This document shows, in pieces, positions 34,575 through 43,052 of a stretch of DNA of 47,657 nucleotides (positions are counted from its first letter, which is position 1; every line of letters begins with the position of its first letter). A program made the position numbers and the translations under genes. Source of the stretch: Acidimicrobiaceae bacterium (GTDB lineage: Bacteria; Actinomycetota; Acidimicrobiia; Acidimicrobiales; Aldehydirespiratoraceae). Where the stretch lies: the NCBI GenBank assembly GCA_028820455.1, contig JAPPJC010000027.1, forward strand, positions 8,139 to 55,795, in the 5' to 3' direction. The notes under the pieces were generated by a model. The model was not told where the DNA came from and did not search any database. It saw only the letters and a program-made list of their open reading frames with translations.

Positions 34575-34775
34575 ATGGAGGAAAATATGCTTGAAGATGA
34601 TTATGCTGACATTAAAGTAGAGCACCTCAACGAAACTCAAGTTGAAACTGCTGTAAACGATGCTTTACAACTAGCTGGTTACACATGGCCTCAATTACAA
34701 GCACATGCAGAAAAAGGATGTTTTCCTACTGAAACAGCACGTAGAACCTGGTTTGTTGTCTCATCGCTCATCTAA
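34575..34775 (+). CDS. First gene of an unrecognised two-gene module (copy 1, intact)
   Basis: 66 residues. An acidic N-terminus is followed by LAGYTWPQLQAHAEKGCF and TARRTWFVVSSLI. The paralogue at 45578 has AGHTWPELQKQAEQGCF and, after a one-base shift, TARRAWFVVSSFV. Conservation of both blocks shows that this is a real protein family. The pattern (short, acidic, ending where a longer second gene begins) resembles antitoxins, but no named family is recognised. The second gene of the module probably starts inside its last codons. Confidence 0.55.
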   Translation: MEENMLEDDYADIKVEHLNETQVETAVNDALQLAGYTWPQLQAHAEKGCFPTETARRTWFVVSSLI

Positions 34776-35476
34776 TCAACACAAATCTAATTTGGAACAA
34801 CTGGCACGCGTGTTCGCTGGGCGGCTTTCCGACTTGCTCAATAAGACTATTACAGACGGAATCCGTTTAAGTTCTTACACAGACCCTAAAGGCAATGTTG
34901 TTGTAGGCTATAAAGTGTCTTCAAACAACTTACTCGGCGTGCCCATTCCATTAACCGTTTCACGGTCTCCTGCACGTTTGTATCTCAATGTGCTAAACAC
35001 TCTCAGTGCTAAACACTCTCAATTTAGATGAATCCAGTAGATGGCTGACTACCACTAAAAGCAGTTACACACTGCAACACAATAATACTGAAGATTCAAT
35101 ATTCGCCTATGATTTTGTAAGAACACCGCCTAATAAATTCCCTGCAGCTCATTTCCACATTTACGGTGAATCAAAGAGATTGAAGTGTGTGTTGAATGAT
35201 GCCAACCGCACAAAAGATAAACCTGCTGATTTCCACTTACCTGTTGGAGGCCGGAGATTCCGGCCGTGTTTAGAAGATATTATTGAATTCTGTATTTTAG
35301 AAGGTTTAGTTACTTCTAGAGACAACTGGCAACAAGCATTAGAAGAATCACGTAGCTTGTACTACAAAACACAGCTTAAAGCAGCTGCACAACGAGCTCC
35401 CGAAGTGATTGCCGCGGTCTTAAAAAACAATGGATGGACAGTATTACCACCAAGGGTTTCTGCTAACAGTGCTTAG
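34756..35476 (+). pseudogene. Second gene of the two-gene module (copy 1), frameshifted by a 16-bp tandem duplication
   Basis: Two frames form one protein of about 230 residues. The first has LARVFAGRLSDLL, ITDGIRL and LGVPIPL up to 35004. The second has HFHIYGESKR, DFHLPVGGRRFRPCLEDIIE followed by FC, and ends LKNNGWTVLPPRV. GTGCTAAACACTCTCA at 34989-35004 is repeated immediately at 35005-35020, which throws the frame. The exact start is unsure (a TTG near 34756 fits the overlap with gene one). I recall similar proteins as hypotheticals in actinobacteria. A toxin role is only a guess from size and layout. Confidence 0.55.
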
Positions 35477-35511
35477 ATATTATGTAATCACCTGTTGTTG
35501 TCAAATTGATT

Positions 35512-35559
35512 TAAGCCACCAATTGCTCATAAGTCAATCTTTTACCCGGCCTGAGTGCA
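35512..35559 (-). mobile_element. C-terminal scrap of an IS1595-family transposase
   Basis: The minus strand reads ALRPGKRLTYEQLVA then stop. This matches the last residues of ISXO2/IS1595 transposases (GKRLTYxxLV). The rest of the element is gone here; a longer relic lies at 44391-44885. Confidence 0.5.
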
Positions 35560-35839
35560 AATAGGGGATTATAGCTTAAGTTGCCGCTGGCAGTCAGAAT
35601 AGGCTAGCCCGTGTTAGTTGTTGTCAACCTAAGTGTATAACCCCTCCTTGTTGCTTCTATTTCACATTCCATTCTGTTTTCCAATCTTTGTGTTTATTCA
35701 TTGATTTTCTGAAAGTCGTTTTCTATGATTTCATCTAATGTGGTTTTCATTTGTAGTAACATCAACACTTGTGCATAGCCTTCTGTACACATATTTTCAA
35801 AAGACGGTGAGAAGGCTTGGAGACAATACAATAAGCAAC
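35560..35839. other. No feature recognised
   Basis: AT-rich spacer between the two-gene module and a small membrane frame. No repeats or motifs stood out. Confidence 0.4.
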
Positions 35840-35995
35840 ATGCGTAAAACAATCATCAACTTGGTGGGTTTTGTTTGTGGTGCGCTGGTGTTGTTTTTGT
35901 TCTTGTGGTTCTTGTGGTGGTGGTCATTGAGAACGATAAACACCGTGATGACCACTACAACCACCACCACAGCAACTACAACGAACACTGGTTGA
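35840..35995 (+). CDS. Possible small single-pass membrane peptide
   Basis: About 51 residues from the ATG at 35840: a basic start, one strong hydrophobic helix rich in Leu, Phe and Trp, then a run of threonines. There is no clear ribosome binding site, and low-complexity codons could produce this by chance, so support is weak. Confidence 0.25.
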   Translation: MRKTIINLVGFVCGALVLFLFLWFLWWWSLRTINTVMTTTTTTTATTTNTG

Positions 35996-36109
35996 CGTTC
36001 AAACCGTGGTGGTTGTAGTAGAACACAAAACTACGACCTGGCTACTCAACGCTTACATGCAATGACCAACAAAATCATCACACGTTTAGCTATAGTCGTC
36101 ATCATCGTG

Positions 36110-36652
36110 CTAGTTGAGCTTCTATGCCAGTCTTAGCTCTGTTTTTGTGTTTGGGGTCGTTTTGGAGGTGTGTGTAGGTGCGGTTTGAGATGATCGACAA
36201 TCACAAAACCCATACGTATCATTATGAGTGCGCCGTTCGAGGCTGCGTATGGCCTCTCGTTTGCTTTTACCGCGTTCGAGGTATCTTTTGTGGTAGGCGC
36301 GTCCTTTGGTGTCAGGTTTTGAGATTTGTGCGATGGCAGCAGTGTGGATTGCTTTGTTGAGACCGATGGTTCCCACCGCGGTTGAGGCGGTGTCGCATGA
36401 TTCGTCCGCTGCCAGCCTGTATGGGTGCTGTGCCGTTAGCCATGGCGTAGCATGTTTTGGAGGCTTATCGGGTGGGATCGCTGGTGTCAGCTGGTGTCTC
36501 TGCTGCTACCAGCGCGCCCACGCCGTAGATGCGAGTCAAGGTCATGCCAGAGGCAGCCACGACTTTTTGCGATCTCACCGTTGAGAGCGTCGATCTGGTG
36601 GTTCAACTCGCCGTTTGCGGGTGATACACCATCTAGTTGAGCTTTTATGCCA
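36110..36652 (-). mobile_element. IS110-family transposase relic inserted in a palindromic repeat
   Basis: The minus strand gives RIYGVGALVAAE, CYAMANGTAPI, SGRIMRHRLNRGGN and NKAIHTAAIAQISKPDTKGR followed by GKSKREAIRSL. These are the C-terminal (Transposase_20) blocks of IS110 transposases, spread over at least two frames. The N-terminal RuvC-like half is lost. The relic is bounded by direct copies of CTAGTTGAGCTT(C/T)TATGCCA at 36110-36129 and 36633-36652. This is the head of repeat family A, so the element sits inside that repeat. IS110 relatives are known to target repetitive palindromes. Confidence 0.75.
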
Positions 36653-36898
36653 ACACGCATAGAAAAAGCCGTCATTGACTGGAAGGCTCTGGTTTTTCTT
36701 GTGGGTTGGTGGTCTTGGGGTTGTGTCGATTTCTCTGTCTACCCCGGAGTATGATATCGGTCGGGTTGGGGTTGTCTTCTTTGAAGTGGTCGTGCATTGA
36801 GTCGGCGATCTGGTATCACTTTATTTGTTAACGTTGTGGGAGACAAGGGAGCGTCGATTGTCATCGCTCGTGGCAAGCATGACATGATCGCTCAGGGA
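36641..36898. repeat. Dispersed repeat family A, copy 2
   Basis: Near-identical to 32216-32490, from GAGCTTTTATGCC to GACATGATCGC, with scattered substitutions and a short deletion near 36708. It abuts the right edge of the IS110 relic and then, at 36908, repeat family B. Confidence 0.75.
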
Positions 36899-36907
36899 AT
36901 TATGACT

Positions 36908-37414
36908 TTACGTCGACAAATTGGGGAGGGGGCTAGAAAAGCCCTTGTGTTATTCATAACATCCGACAAAATGACAGATGTGTTCAGAAAACAGCTAATT
37001 ATTGTGTGTTTTTGAGTTGTTCGGCAAATGCTTTAGCAGCTTTGTCGACGGTTCTGTCAATGGCTCTGTCGATGGCTTGTTCTATCACAGCGTTGATATT
37101 GATGTTCACGTCTGTTTTGCTTTGGTTTTGAGCTGCTTGTTGTTGCTGCATTTGTTGGTTGACTTGTTCCATTTCATTCACCTTCTTTTGCAACTCGCTT
37201 ATTTGTTTGCCTGTTTCCTGTAGATAAGTATTGATTGTTTTCCCCGACACCGTGACCAAAGCTGACAGATTTCCTTCTAGCCCGTTCTCGACAAGCCAGT
37301 TATGACAAGCCAGTTATTTAGTTGTTGTACTGCTCTATTATCCATTCTACCAAGAATATCTATTACGGATAAACCAGTTTCGCTTTCACACACCAAGAAG
37401 GACATAACCGTAAT
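36908..37414. repeat. 0.5-kb duplication, copy 1 (repeat B head plus coiled-coil gene)
   Basis: Closely matches 44891-45385: repeat B, the GGCTAGAAAAGCC hairpin, a TTGTGTTATT(C/T)ATAACATCC block, and then the whole minus-strand glutamine-rich gene. Copy 1 has a 14-bp tandem duplication (GACAAGCCAGTTAT at 37292-37305 and 37306-37319) absent from copy 2. Confidence 0.8.
36999..37259 (-). pseudogene. Glutamine-rich coiled-coil protein (copy 1, N-terminus lost by frameshift)
   Basis: 86 readable codons: a coiled coil (GKQISELQKKVNEMEQVNQ), a Q-rich patch, then TDVNININAVIEQAID and a repeated (A/V)ID(R/K) helix ending AFAEQLKNT. Copy 2 (44980-45414) is longer by about 58 residues at the N-terminus. 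Here the corresponding bases are present but out of frame because of the 14-bp tandem duplication at 37292-37319. The function is unknown. Helical, oligomer-forming and probably soluble. Confidence 0.5.
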
Positions 37415-37455
37415 GGTTCATATTTTTGTGGGCAGCGTATAGATCGCCAAGAAGC

Positions 37456-37602
37456 TCAGTTACCGCTTTGTTGGTGGTTTTGTGTCGATTGGCAGTGATT
37501 CTGCATTTCTTCGATGAGAGCGTTCACACTGAGTTGACGGTGCTCTGCTTCGGCACGCAACCGGGGCAGAATCTCCTCGGATAGATCAAGCATCACCATC
37601 AT
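37456..37602 (-). CDS. Small ribbon-helix-helix-like antitoxin
   Basis: 48 residues: a short beta strand (MVMLDLSEEILPRLR), then a helix and a second helix with the SVNALIEEM pattern, typical of Arc/CopG-type antitoxins (LSVNALI at the second helix start). The tail is polar and glutamine/asparagine-rich. No intact toxin frame is next to it. The plus frames at 37623-37859 give no family. It is likely an orphaned antitoxin. Confidence 0.5.
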   Translation of the reverse strand: MMVMLDLSEEILPRLRAEAEHRQLSVNALIEEMQNHCQSTQNHQQSGN

Positions 37603-38149
37603 ATGGTCAGTCTACACCGACCTTGTCGACCCACCACCCATCGCGACAACCCCGAACATTTACAACCTCCATCCCAGATGCTTATTTTGTCAGAAGGTCG
37701 CAGGGTTTCTTGTACTGGTCAGCGTTGAGACTCCATCGTCGTAAACCAGTGCGATCGTTGCTGCAAACAAGCGCATGGTTCTTGCGTGATGTGAACTCCA
37801 CTGATGCAGTACAGCATGGCGGGCTTCACAGTGGTAGTTTGCCAGTTCATTGGGAGTGAACTGTTTGGGTTGCCTATTGTCGGATCACTTCGGGTGGCTT
37901 GAACATTTCTAAACAGGCTAACAGCTTCTCTTGGGGTGACTGTTCCCCTTGTCGAGCACTATAAGTTGGCATTGCACTCAATCTTATCGGCGTCTATGGC
38001 ATACGGAATCGGGCTATACCCAGGGGAGTAAAGTATGTGGTGAAGGAGTCGTAGTCACACAAAAGACACTACCATGAGAACAACTGTGTTGTCGGATGGT
38101 AAGATCGTAATCGTGGCCTGGGATTTTCAACGAGTGACGGATATCGATG
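37603..38149. other. Non-coding or degraded stretch
   Basis: No supported gene. One plus frame (37623-37859) is open for 78 codons but has no recognisable domain or start signal. Confidence 0.35.
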
Positions 38150-38239
38150 ATGAACGAAAGTAAAAGAATGGTCTACGTCGAGACGTCTGTGGTGTCTTAG
38201 ATGCCAAGTGAACTGATGGGAGATAGGGAAGATGTATGA
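38150..38239 (+). pseudogene. PIN-domain toxin gene reduced to its two ends
   Basis: 17 codons give the PIN opening MVYVETSVVS and then a TAG. The next 12 codons read MPSELMGDREDV, which resembles the usual C-terminus of such PIN proteins (TPEEL(M/L)G..). The roughly 120 codons between are missing. The downstream small gene starts inside the last codons (ATG at 38232), as in intact PIN operons of this type. It is therefore a toxin inactivated by a clean internal deletion. Confidence 0.5.
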
Positions 38240-38369
38240 CGAAATAATTGAAGAACTGTGGGAAGTCAAAGACAGCATCGCACGGGAACAGGATAATGAT
38301 ATTCGCAAGCTCGCCGCCTATCTCCGGAGCTCTCACCCTAGAGGCCTCTCCGTGTCACCGTCGGGTTGA
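38232..38369 (+). CDS. Small partner of the PIN relic (antitoxin-like)
   Basis: 45 residues: MYDEIIEELWEVKDSIAREQ then DNDIRKLAAYLRSS. This resembles the short conserved proteins that sit beside PIN toxins (pattern ..DxIVEEVRxIRDxxAxxxxxDxxxI). It overlaps the end of the PIN relic. The last ten codons may run past the natural end. Confidence 0.5.
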   Translation: MYDEIIEELWEVKDSIAREQDNDIRKLAAYLRSSHPRGLSVSPSG

Positions 38370-38371
38370 TG

Positions 38372-38431
38372 ATCATGCCTGTGGCAAGCATCCTCAAACA
38401 AGCAAAACTAGGCACAGGAGGCTCTCAGTGA
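38372..38431 (+). pseudogene. C-terminal stump of HicA toxin
   Basis: 20 codons reading MPVASILKQAKLGTGGSQ then TGA. HicA proteins end with a similar (GTLxSILRQAGL) helix. The stop overlaps the first possible HicB start (GTGA at 38428-38431), the usual hicAB spacing. The catalytic histidine region is absent. Confidence 0.4.
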
Positions 38432-38696
38432 CCTATATACGGTGATCATCGAGAAGACAGCTAACGGCTGCTCGGCGTACCTACCGGATCTTCTCGGCTG
38501 TGTAGCAGCAGCCGACACACGCGAGGAAACCGAAGCACTCATCCAGCAGGTTGTTGTGGGACACCTTGACATGCTGCGCGCTAACGGCAAGCCCGTGTCA
38601 GAACCTTACAGAGACCAACTTCCCGGCGGTGAGGGAGTGAACAACAGCGGATCGGCAGACATAGACACTCTCGAGTCTGATGAACTTGCATGCTAG
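38428..38696 (+). CDS. hicB: HicB-family antitoxin, possible frameshift at its start
   Basis: The main frame from the GTG at 38442 gives 84 residues with the HicB core VIIEKTANGCSAYLPDLLGC followed by REETEALIQQVVVGHLD. A better start is the GTG at 38428 with AGGAGG upstream, but that frame (VTYIR) stops after five codons at 38445, so one or two bases seem lost or gained around TATATACG. HicB binds HicA and represses the operon. With HicA reduced to a stump this is an orphan. The C-terminal DNA-binding part is short. Confidence 0.7.
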
Positions 38697-38966
38697 CCTG
38701 TGTAACTGTATCGATGGTTAGCCGTTGCTACCGATCTGCTGTCGACAGCGACCGGTAACGTAGCTGGTAGACGATTCCACCAACCCACCGTCCTCAACCC
38801 AGGGACAACGTCTGCGGTTGTCGCAACTAGGTTCAGTCACCACACGGGAGCGATCAAGTTCTAAACAGGTACCGATAGATGCTTCTGTGATCTTCTATGT
38901 TCGCCTGTTCAATCCAAACCTTGGACAGTATGTCTCATAGTCCCACAGAGTGGGTATGCTTGTCAT
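38697..38966. other. Spacer before vapBC
   Basis: No gene recognised. The last 30 bases contain TATGCT ten bases before the vapB ATG, which could give a leaderless or short-leader mRNA. Confidence 0.3.
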
Positions 38967-39227
38967 ATGGCTACGGTTTTGGAGCTTCCCGATGATGTTG
39001 CCGCTTTGTTGGAGGAACATGCTGTGCATCGCGGGCTCACGGTTGTGGAGTTCATCTCTGAGGTGGCTCAGCGTACGACTCCGCTGCAAGCGTTGGATGC
39101 GTTCATCGGGTCTGCTGACATACCGGTTGATGGGACATTTGATATTCACCGAGCTCGAGCTGAGATCGCGGATGAGCTCTTGCAGGAACACGATGAGTTC
39201 GGTGAAAGTCATGTACGGGAGCACTAG
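38967..39227 (+). CDS. vapB: VapB-type antitoxin
   Basis: 86 residues. A strand-helix-helix N-terminus (ATVLELPDDVAALLEEHAV then GLTVVEFISEVA) fits a ribbon-helix-helix DNA-binding domain. The C-terminus (IHRARAEIADELLQEHDEFG) is the acidic helix that usually wraps around the PIN toxin. The vapC gene follows after 41 bases. Antitoxin and autoregulator of the pair. Confidence 0.7.
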   Translation: MATVLELPDDVAALLEEHAVHRGLTVVEFISEVAQRTTPLQALDAFIGSADIPVDGTFDIHRARAEIADELLQEHDEFGESHVREH

Positions 39228-39268
39228 CACTCTTTTTAGGTGTTCACTCAAAGCCGTTTGTCGTCTCA

Positions 39269-39676
39269 ATGCTTGTAGTTGACACTAGTGTTCTGCTCGC
39301 GGCGGGTAATGTGAGTGATTCGTGGCATTGTCAGTGTGCTGAGCTGCTCAGGGACGAGAAGAGACTTATCGTCCCCGCGCCGGTTGTGACTGAGACGAGT
39401 ATCATGATCAACCGCCGACTCGGGGCTGTTCACGAGACGCGTTTTCTTGCAACTGTCGCCACGGGTTGTTTTCAGATAGTTGACCTTGAAGTTGTCGACT
39501 ACCGACGAACCGCTGAACTGCTAGAGATATACAATGATCTGAGGCTGGGATTTGTTGATGCTGCCATCGTTGCTGTCGCAGAGCGTCATGGTGTGACACG
39601 CATCGCTACGCTCAACCACCGCGATTTCACAGTGGTACGTCCAGCGCACGCGGCTAGCTTCATTTTGTTGCCGTGA
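39269..39676 (+). CDS. vapC: VapC PIN-domain ribonuclease toxin
   Basis: 135 residues with all PIN acidic residues in place: Asp5 (VVDTSVLLA), Glu42 (TETS), Asp97 (FVDAAIVAVAERHG) and Asp119 (NHRDF). VapC toxins cut tRNA or rRNA in a metal-dependent way and are silenced by VapB. Full length for the family and intact, unlike most toxin-antitoxin genes nearby. Confidence 0.85.
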   Translation: MLVVDTSVLLAAGNVSDSWHCQCAELLRDEKRLIVPAPVVTETSIMINRRLGAVHETRFLATVATGCFQIVDLEVVDYRRTAELLEIYNDLRLGFVDAAIVAVAERHGVTRIATLNHRDFTVVRPAHAASFILLP

Positions 39677-39719
39677 CATTTGACTTCTGATCTCGCCGTT
39701 TGCGATTGAATGGTGGATA

Positions 39720-40010
39720 TGGCTCGCGGTAAGCGCAGACGGCTTGAAAAGATATGGCACGACAACAGAGTTCAAGAAAACATTCACCCTGCACTACTCT
39801 GATATCGTCATCGCATCCCAGAACGCACCGAGAACCTCACACAACACTTTCAGAGTGCAGCCCCGCTGGATCGCCGAACGCACGTGGGCACAGCCGGTCA
39901 ACCACAGACGCCTGTGAATCGACTACGAACGAGACCCAACCGTCACAACAGGATTCACATGGGCAACCCACGCACGCACACTCCCACACCGACTCACACA
40001 AACACCCCAA
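39720..40010 (+). mobile_element. C-terminal relic of an IS5-family transposase
   Basis: One plus frame reads TEFKKTFTLHYSDIVIAS, then FRVQPRWIAERTWAQPVNHR, RL-stop, IDYERDPTVTTGF. The RWIxERTxAxxxxHRRLxxDYERD block is the conserved end of IS5-type DDE transposases with the catalytic Glu. A TGA replaces one codon and the N-terminal two thirds are absent. Confidence 0.65.
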
Positions 40011-40045
40011 CAACCCACCACCAGCACAAAATAACGCGACAGCTT

Positions 40046-40068
40046 CTAAGATGGCTCGGGTTTGGAAG
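40046..40068. repeat. 23-bp repeat (copy 2)
   Basis: Exact match to 10151-10173 next to csb2. Here it follows the IS5 relic. Confidence 0.7.
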
Positions 40069-40182
40069 TTGTTGATATCAGTGAAGAGGTTTTGGGGCCG
40101 TCAACCCAACATCCTACAAATTCGCGCAGAACCCGAAAATGGGTCAGCGGCCAAAGAAGCACACCGTGCTGATGAGTTGGCT

Positions 40183-40230
40183 GTGATAACCGCAGACGTT
40201 GTATCCGGGTTGAGGGGGGGTAGTGGGGTG
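40183..40230. repeat. Leader-like repeat C, copy 1
   Basis: TGATAACCGC(A/G)GACGTTGTAT followed by C(C/T)GGGTTGAGGGGG. It recurs at 42999-43040 directly before the CRISPR remnant at 43053, so it may be part of a CRISPR leader copied to two places. Confidence 0.6.
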
Positions 40231-40367
40231 ATCCCGATGGTTCACTTGATGTGTCTGTAGAACGATGTGAGATGATCGTTCATTCGGCTGCGCTACTTGT
40301 GCATTGTTTTCTATCAGGCGGGGTAAGACGTGCATAAAGCGTTCTGGAACACGAAGGAGGCAATCCG

Positions 40368-40669
40368 TTACGGTAGGATGCTGTGATCACCACAGCGATG
40401 CCATTGTATGTGCCGACGTCCTGGGATTACTGTATCACCCCATGAGAACGTTGCCGCCCGTCAGATGCCCATGACATCTCATACGCACCCCGTATGCCTC
40501 TCACTCGCTTCACGTTGAGACTGGGTCGGAACCAGTCCCGTTCACCTGCCTCAATATCCTGCAAATCAGCAACGAACTGGGCTAACACCTTGAGAAGATA
40601 GGATTTCTGTGTTGGAGTCAGACGCTTGTAATCACGTCGGAAGGCACTGGACTCATCATGTGTTGGCAC
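40368..40669 (-). pseudogene. RelE/YafQ-like mRNA interferase, frameshifted near the C-terminus
   Basis: From the ATG at 40669: FRRDYKRLTPTQKSYLLKVL, then FRPSLNVKRVRGIRGAYEMS and W, typical of YafQ/RelE-superfamily toxins. The first frame stops at 40427. A one-base shift restores ATFSWGDTVIPGRRHIQWHR followed by CGDHSIL and a TAA at 40370-40368, the expected end (HIIWRRVGTHDI). The catalytic C-terminal residues are therefore out of frame. No antitoxin is next to it. Confidence 0.6.
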
Positions 40670-40882
40670 ACTTATGCAAGAAGTCTAAGTGTTAACCTGA
40701 TCATCCGATTGCGATGCAAGACAAGCAAGAAAATCTTCAGTGCTAGCATGGAAATGGCTTTTGTCTTCAGATGAAGCAGATACAAGGGCCGACTGATGAT
40801 GAAGTTGAACAGGCAGTGCTCAAACAGCCGATGTATGGTCGTGTGGGTGTTGACAGGATCCGGATGATTCTCGTTGCTTTGG

Positions 40883-41273
40883 AATGTGGATGCGCCTATG
40901 GTTATCGCTTTGAGGAGTTTCTCGAACGGCGATACAAGATGAGTCTCGTCGAGCACGATGAGGACGTCCGAACCGAGGAGTCCAGGCTGGTAGGGTCGCA
41001 TCTTGGGTGTGGTGCCGTAGCCCTCGAACAGGAGCCGTGAGCCGATCATGTCCACGGTGTCTACGATTATGGCGGGCAGGGTTGGGTCTTTGAGCCACTC
41101 CCTGTTGTCTATGTGCTGGCCGCGAAGGGTGGAGGGAGGTCTTGCCTAGGCCCGTCGGAATGTCAAGATGGCCCGGTATCTCCCCCTGCGAGAAGCACCG
41201 CAACAACTTTAGCTGCCATGGGAAGGGTGTGTCACTGTCAGGTAGGCCGAGCACCTCACTCAGCCATCGCTCA
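40883..41273 (-). pseudogene. Second, partial cas3 fragment with an internal deletion
   Basis: About 390 bp aligns to the 5' third of the intact cas3 (16105-16680) at roughly 90% identity by eye. It includes RWLSEVLGLPDSDTPFPWQ, PTGLGKTS and, after a jump, MIGSRLLFEGYGTTPKMRPY. About 182 bp equivalent to 16355-16536 are missing at a junction near 41134 where short GGAG motifs meet. The helicase core and HD domain are absent. It shows that a second type I-G locus or a rearranged copy once lay here. Confidence 0.85.
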
Positions 41274-41287
41274 GCCATACCTGACAC

Positions 41288-42904
41288 CTACTCGGGTTGC
41301 GGTGGTTTCGAAGCGTGTATCTCGGTGGTTTCGAAGCGTGTGATGTTGCGTGTGTCGGGATCGAATTCCACGCCTATCAGGTAGACCGTCCGAGCGTGAT
41401 GCCGGTATTTGTCGGGATAGCCGCGCTGTCGCATCCGATCAGGGATCGGACCAGGCGATGATCTGCCCGCTATTTTGAACTCGAAGAGGTATACGCGGTC
41501 GTTGTGGTGTACGGTCATGTCGACACGGCCGTGGTTGGTGCTGTCCTCCACGACTATGTCGAGGTCGGATGCCGCGAAGTGAGAGTAGAATACCGCCGCG
41601 TAGAAGCCTTCGAAACGGTCGATGTCATTGCGTGTGTACCACTGATGGGGTATACTGGCATAGAACGCGTGGAACAAACCGTGCAGGCCTTCTATGTCGT
41701 TGGTGTCTAGTAGTCCGATCAGTCTTGTGGTGTTGGTTTGCGCAGCGACGGGATCGTGTACCAACTCTGCGAGTAGTGTGTCGTTGAGACTCATACGGAC
41801 TTCGAGGTTGGGATAGTCCAGTTCGTAGAGTATCCGTCCCCCTGAGATGATCTCGGCTGTGATGGTGAGATATCCGGTTTGGAACAACAACGCCTCTGTA
41901 CCGATACGTCCCACATCGAACACCGACAGCAGCCTCTCACTGGCCGTCATCCGTGTCAACTGAGGTGTGGACACCCCCCGTTCGATCAGCAAATCCACCA
42001 GGAACGTCGGTGTGCCCGTTTCGAACCAGTAAGGCCCGAACCTGCGATTGCGGAACAGCAACAACACGTCGAAGGGGTTGTACACACGTTCGGGTCCGCA
42101 CCAGTTGTAACCGTTGTACCATCTTCGTATACGCTCGCGGTCCAATACTTCGAGCTCCGCGGCGAACACCGTATCGAGATCACCGTCGGTGTAACCACAG
42201 ATCGTCGAATAGTCGGGATCCAACGTGATGTCGATAAGGTTGTTGAGTCCCGAGAACAGGCTCACTTTGGAGAATTTGCTGACACCGGTCAAGAACACGA
42301 ACCGCACGTGGGCGTCCGCGTCTTTTATCGCCGCGTACAAACCACGCAAGAAATCCCTGTTCGCTTTCGCCGTCTCGGGTGTGTCCAACACGTCCAGAAT
42401 CGGTTTGTCGTACTCGTCGACCAACACCACCACACGTCGGCCCGTACTGTGGTGTAGTTGTTCGAGCAGGTGAGCGAAGCGTTCGGGTGCCGTTGAATAT
42501 TCGGAGACCACACCGGTGTTGCGTTGCACCCTGTCGAGTTGGGCGAGCACATTCAGTCGCAGACCGTCACGGTCTCCGTAAATCCCGCCACCGAAACTCA
42601 ACCGTAACACAGGACGGCACACAGACCAGTCCCAGCTGTCGTGGATGACGAGCCCCTCGAACAGTTTGCGGTTGCCTTCGAAGGCTTCTTTCAACGTGTC
42701 CACGAACAGGCTCTTGCCGAAACGTCTCGGCCGAGACAGGAAAAAGCATTTACCACCATCTGCGAGCCGTTCGATGAAAGGCGTCTTATCCACATAATAG
42801 CAGCCGGACTCTCTTATCTCACGAAAAGTCTGCACCCCGATCGGAAGCCTACGACCACCCCCACGACCCTGTCCCCTATCGCCCTGCTGTTGCACGACAC
42901 CCAT
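41288..42904 (-). CDS. AAA-ATPase-like / PD-(D/E)XK nuclease protein (AAA_ASR and PDDEXK_9 type)
   Basis: 538 residues from the ATG at 42904. The frame extends to 43060 but would then cover repeat C and the CRISPR remnant, so I reject the longer start. The family opening is LPIGVQTFREIRESGCYYVD followed by KTPFI; Walker A is RPRRFGKSLFVDTL, and VVVLVDEYDKPI is the Walker B region. The C-terminal nuclease has GRVDMTVHHNDRVYLFEFK, with Asp and ExK in place. These proteins are abundant in host-associated and anaerobic bacteria, and their role is unproven (defence or selfish-gene roles are suggested). Apparently intact. Confidence 0.87.
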   Translation of the reverse strand: MGVVQQQGDRGQGRGGGRRLPIGVQTFREIRESGCYYVDKTPFIERLADGGKCFFLSRPRRFGKSLFVDTLKEAFEGNRKLFEGLVIHDSWDWSVCRPVLRLSFGGGIYGDRDGLRLNVLAQLDRVQRNTGVVSEYSTAPERFAHLLEQLHHSTGRRVVVLVDEYDKPILDVLDTPETAKANRDFLRGLYAAIKDADAHVRFVFLTGVSKFSKVSLFSGLNNLIDITLDPDYSTICGYTDGDLDTVFAAELEVLDRERIRRWYNGYNWCGPERVYNPFDVLLLFRNRRFGPYWFETGTPTFLVDLLIERGVSTPQLTRMTASERLLSVFDVGRIGTEALLFQTGYLTITAEIISGGRILYELDYPNLEVRMSLNDTLLAELVHDPVAAQTNTTRLIGLLDTNDIEGLHGLFHAFYASIPHQWYTRNDIDRFEGFYAAVFYSHFAASDLDIVVEDSTNHGRVDMTVHHNDRVYLFEFKIAGRSSPGPIPDRMRQRGYPDKYRHHARTVYLIGVEFDPDTRNITRFETTEIHASKPPQPE

Positions 42905-42998
42905 CCTACACCCGAACCCCGACCACCACACACCACAGCGAACACCCCACAACCACTGCTGATTACAAATAACATGATTCGTTGAACGTTTAGAGGCT

Positions 42999-43040
42999 GT
43001 GCTTTGATAACCGCGGACGTTGTATCTGGGTTGAGGGGGT
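42999..43040. repeat. Leader-like repeat C, copy 2
   Basis: Matches 40183-40230 and runs into the G-rich tract immediately before the first repeat at 43053. It has the right position for the leader end of an array. Confidence 0.6.
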
Positions 43041-43052
43041 GGAGGGGTGGAG

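Noticed and set aside
35797-35988. Valine-rich minus-strand frame
   Set aside because: It is the complement of an ACC/ACA-rich run, with no start signal.
41879-42457. 192-codon plus-strand frame
   Set aside because: It is antisense to the AAA/PD-(D/E)XK gene and rich in His, Arg and Gln, as expected of a shadow.
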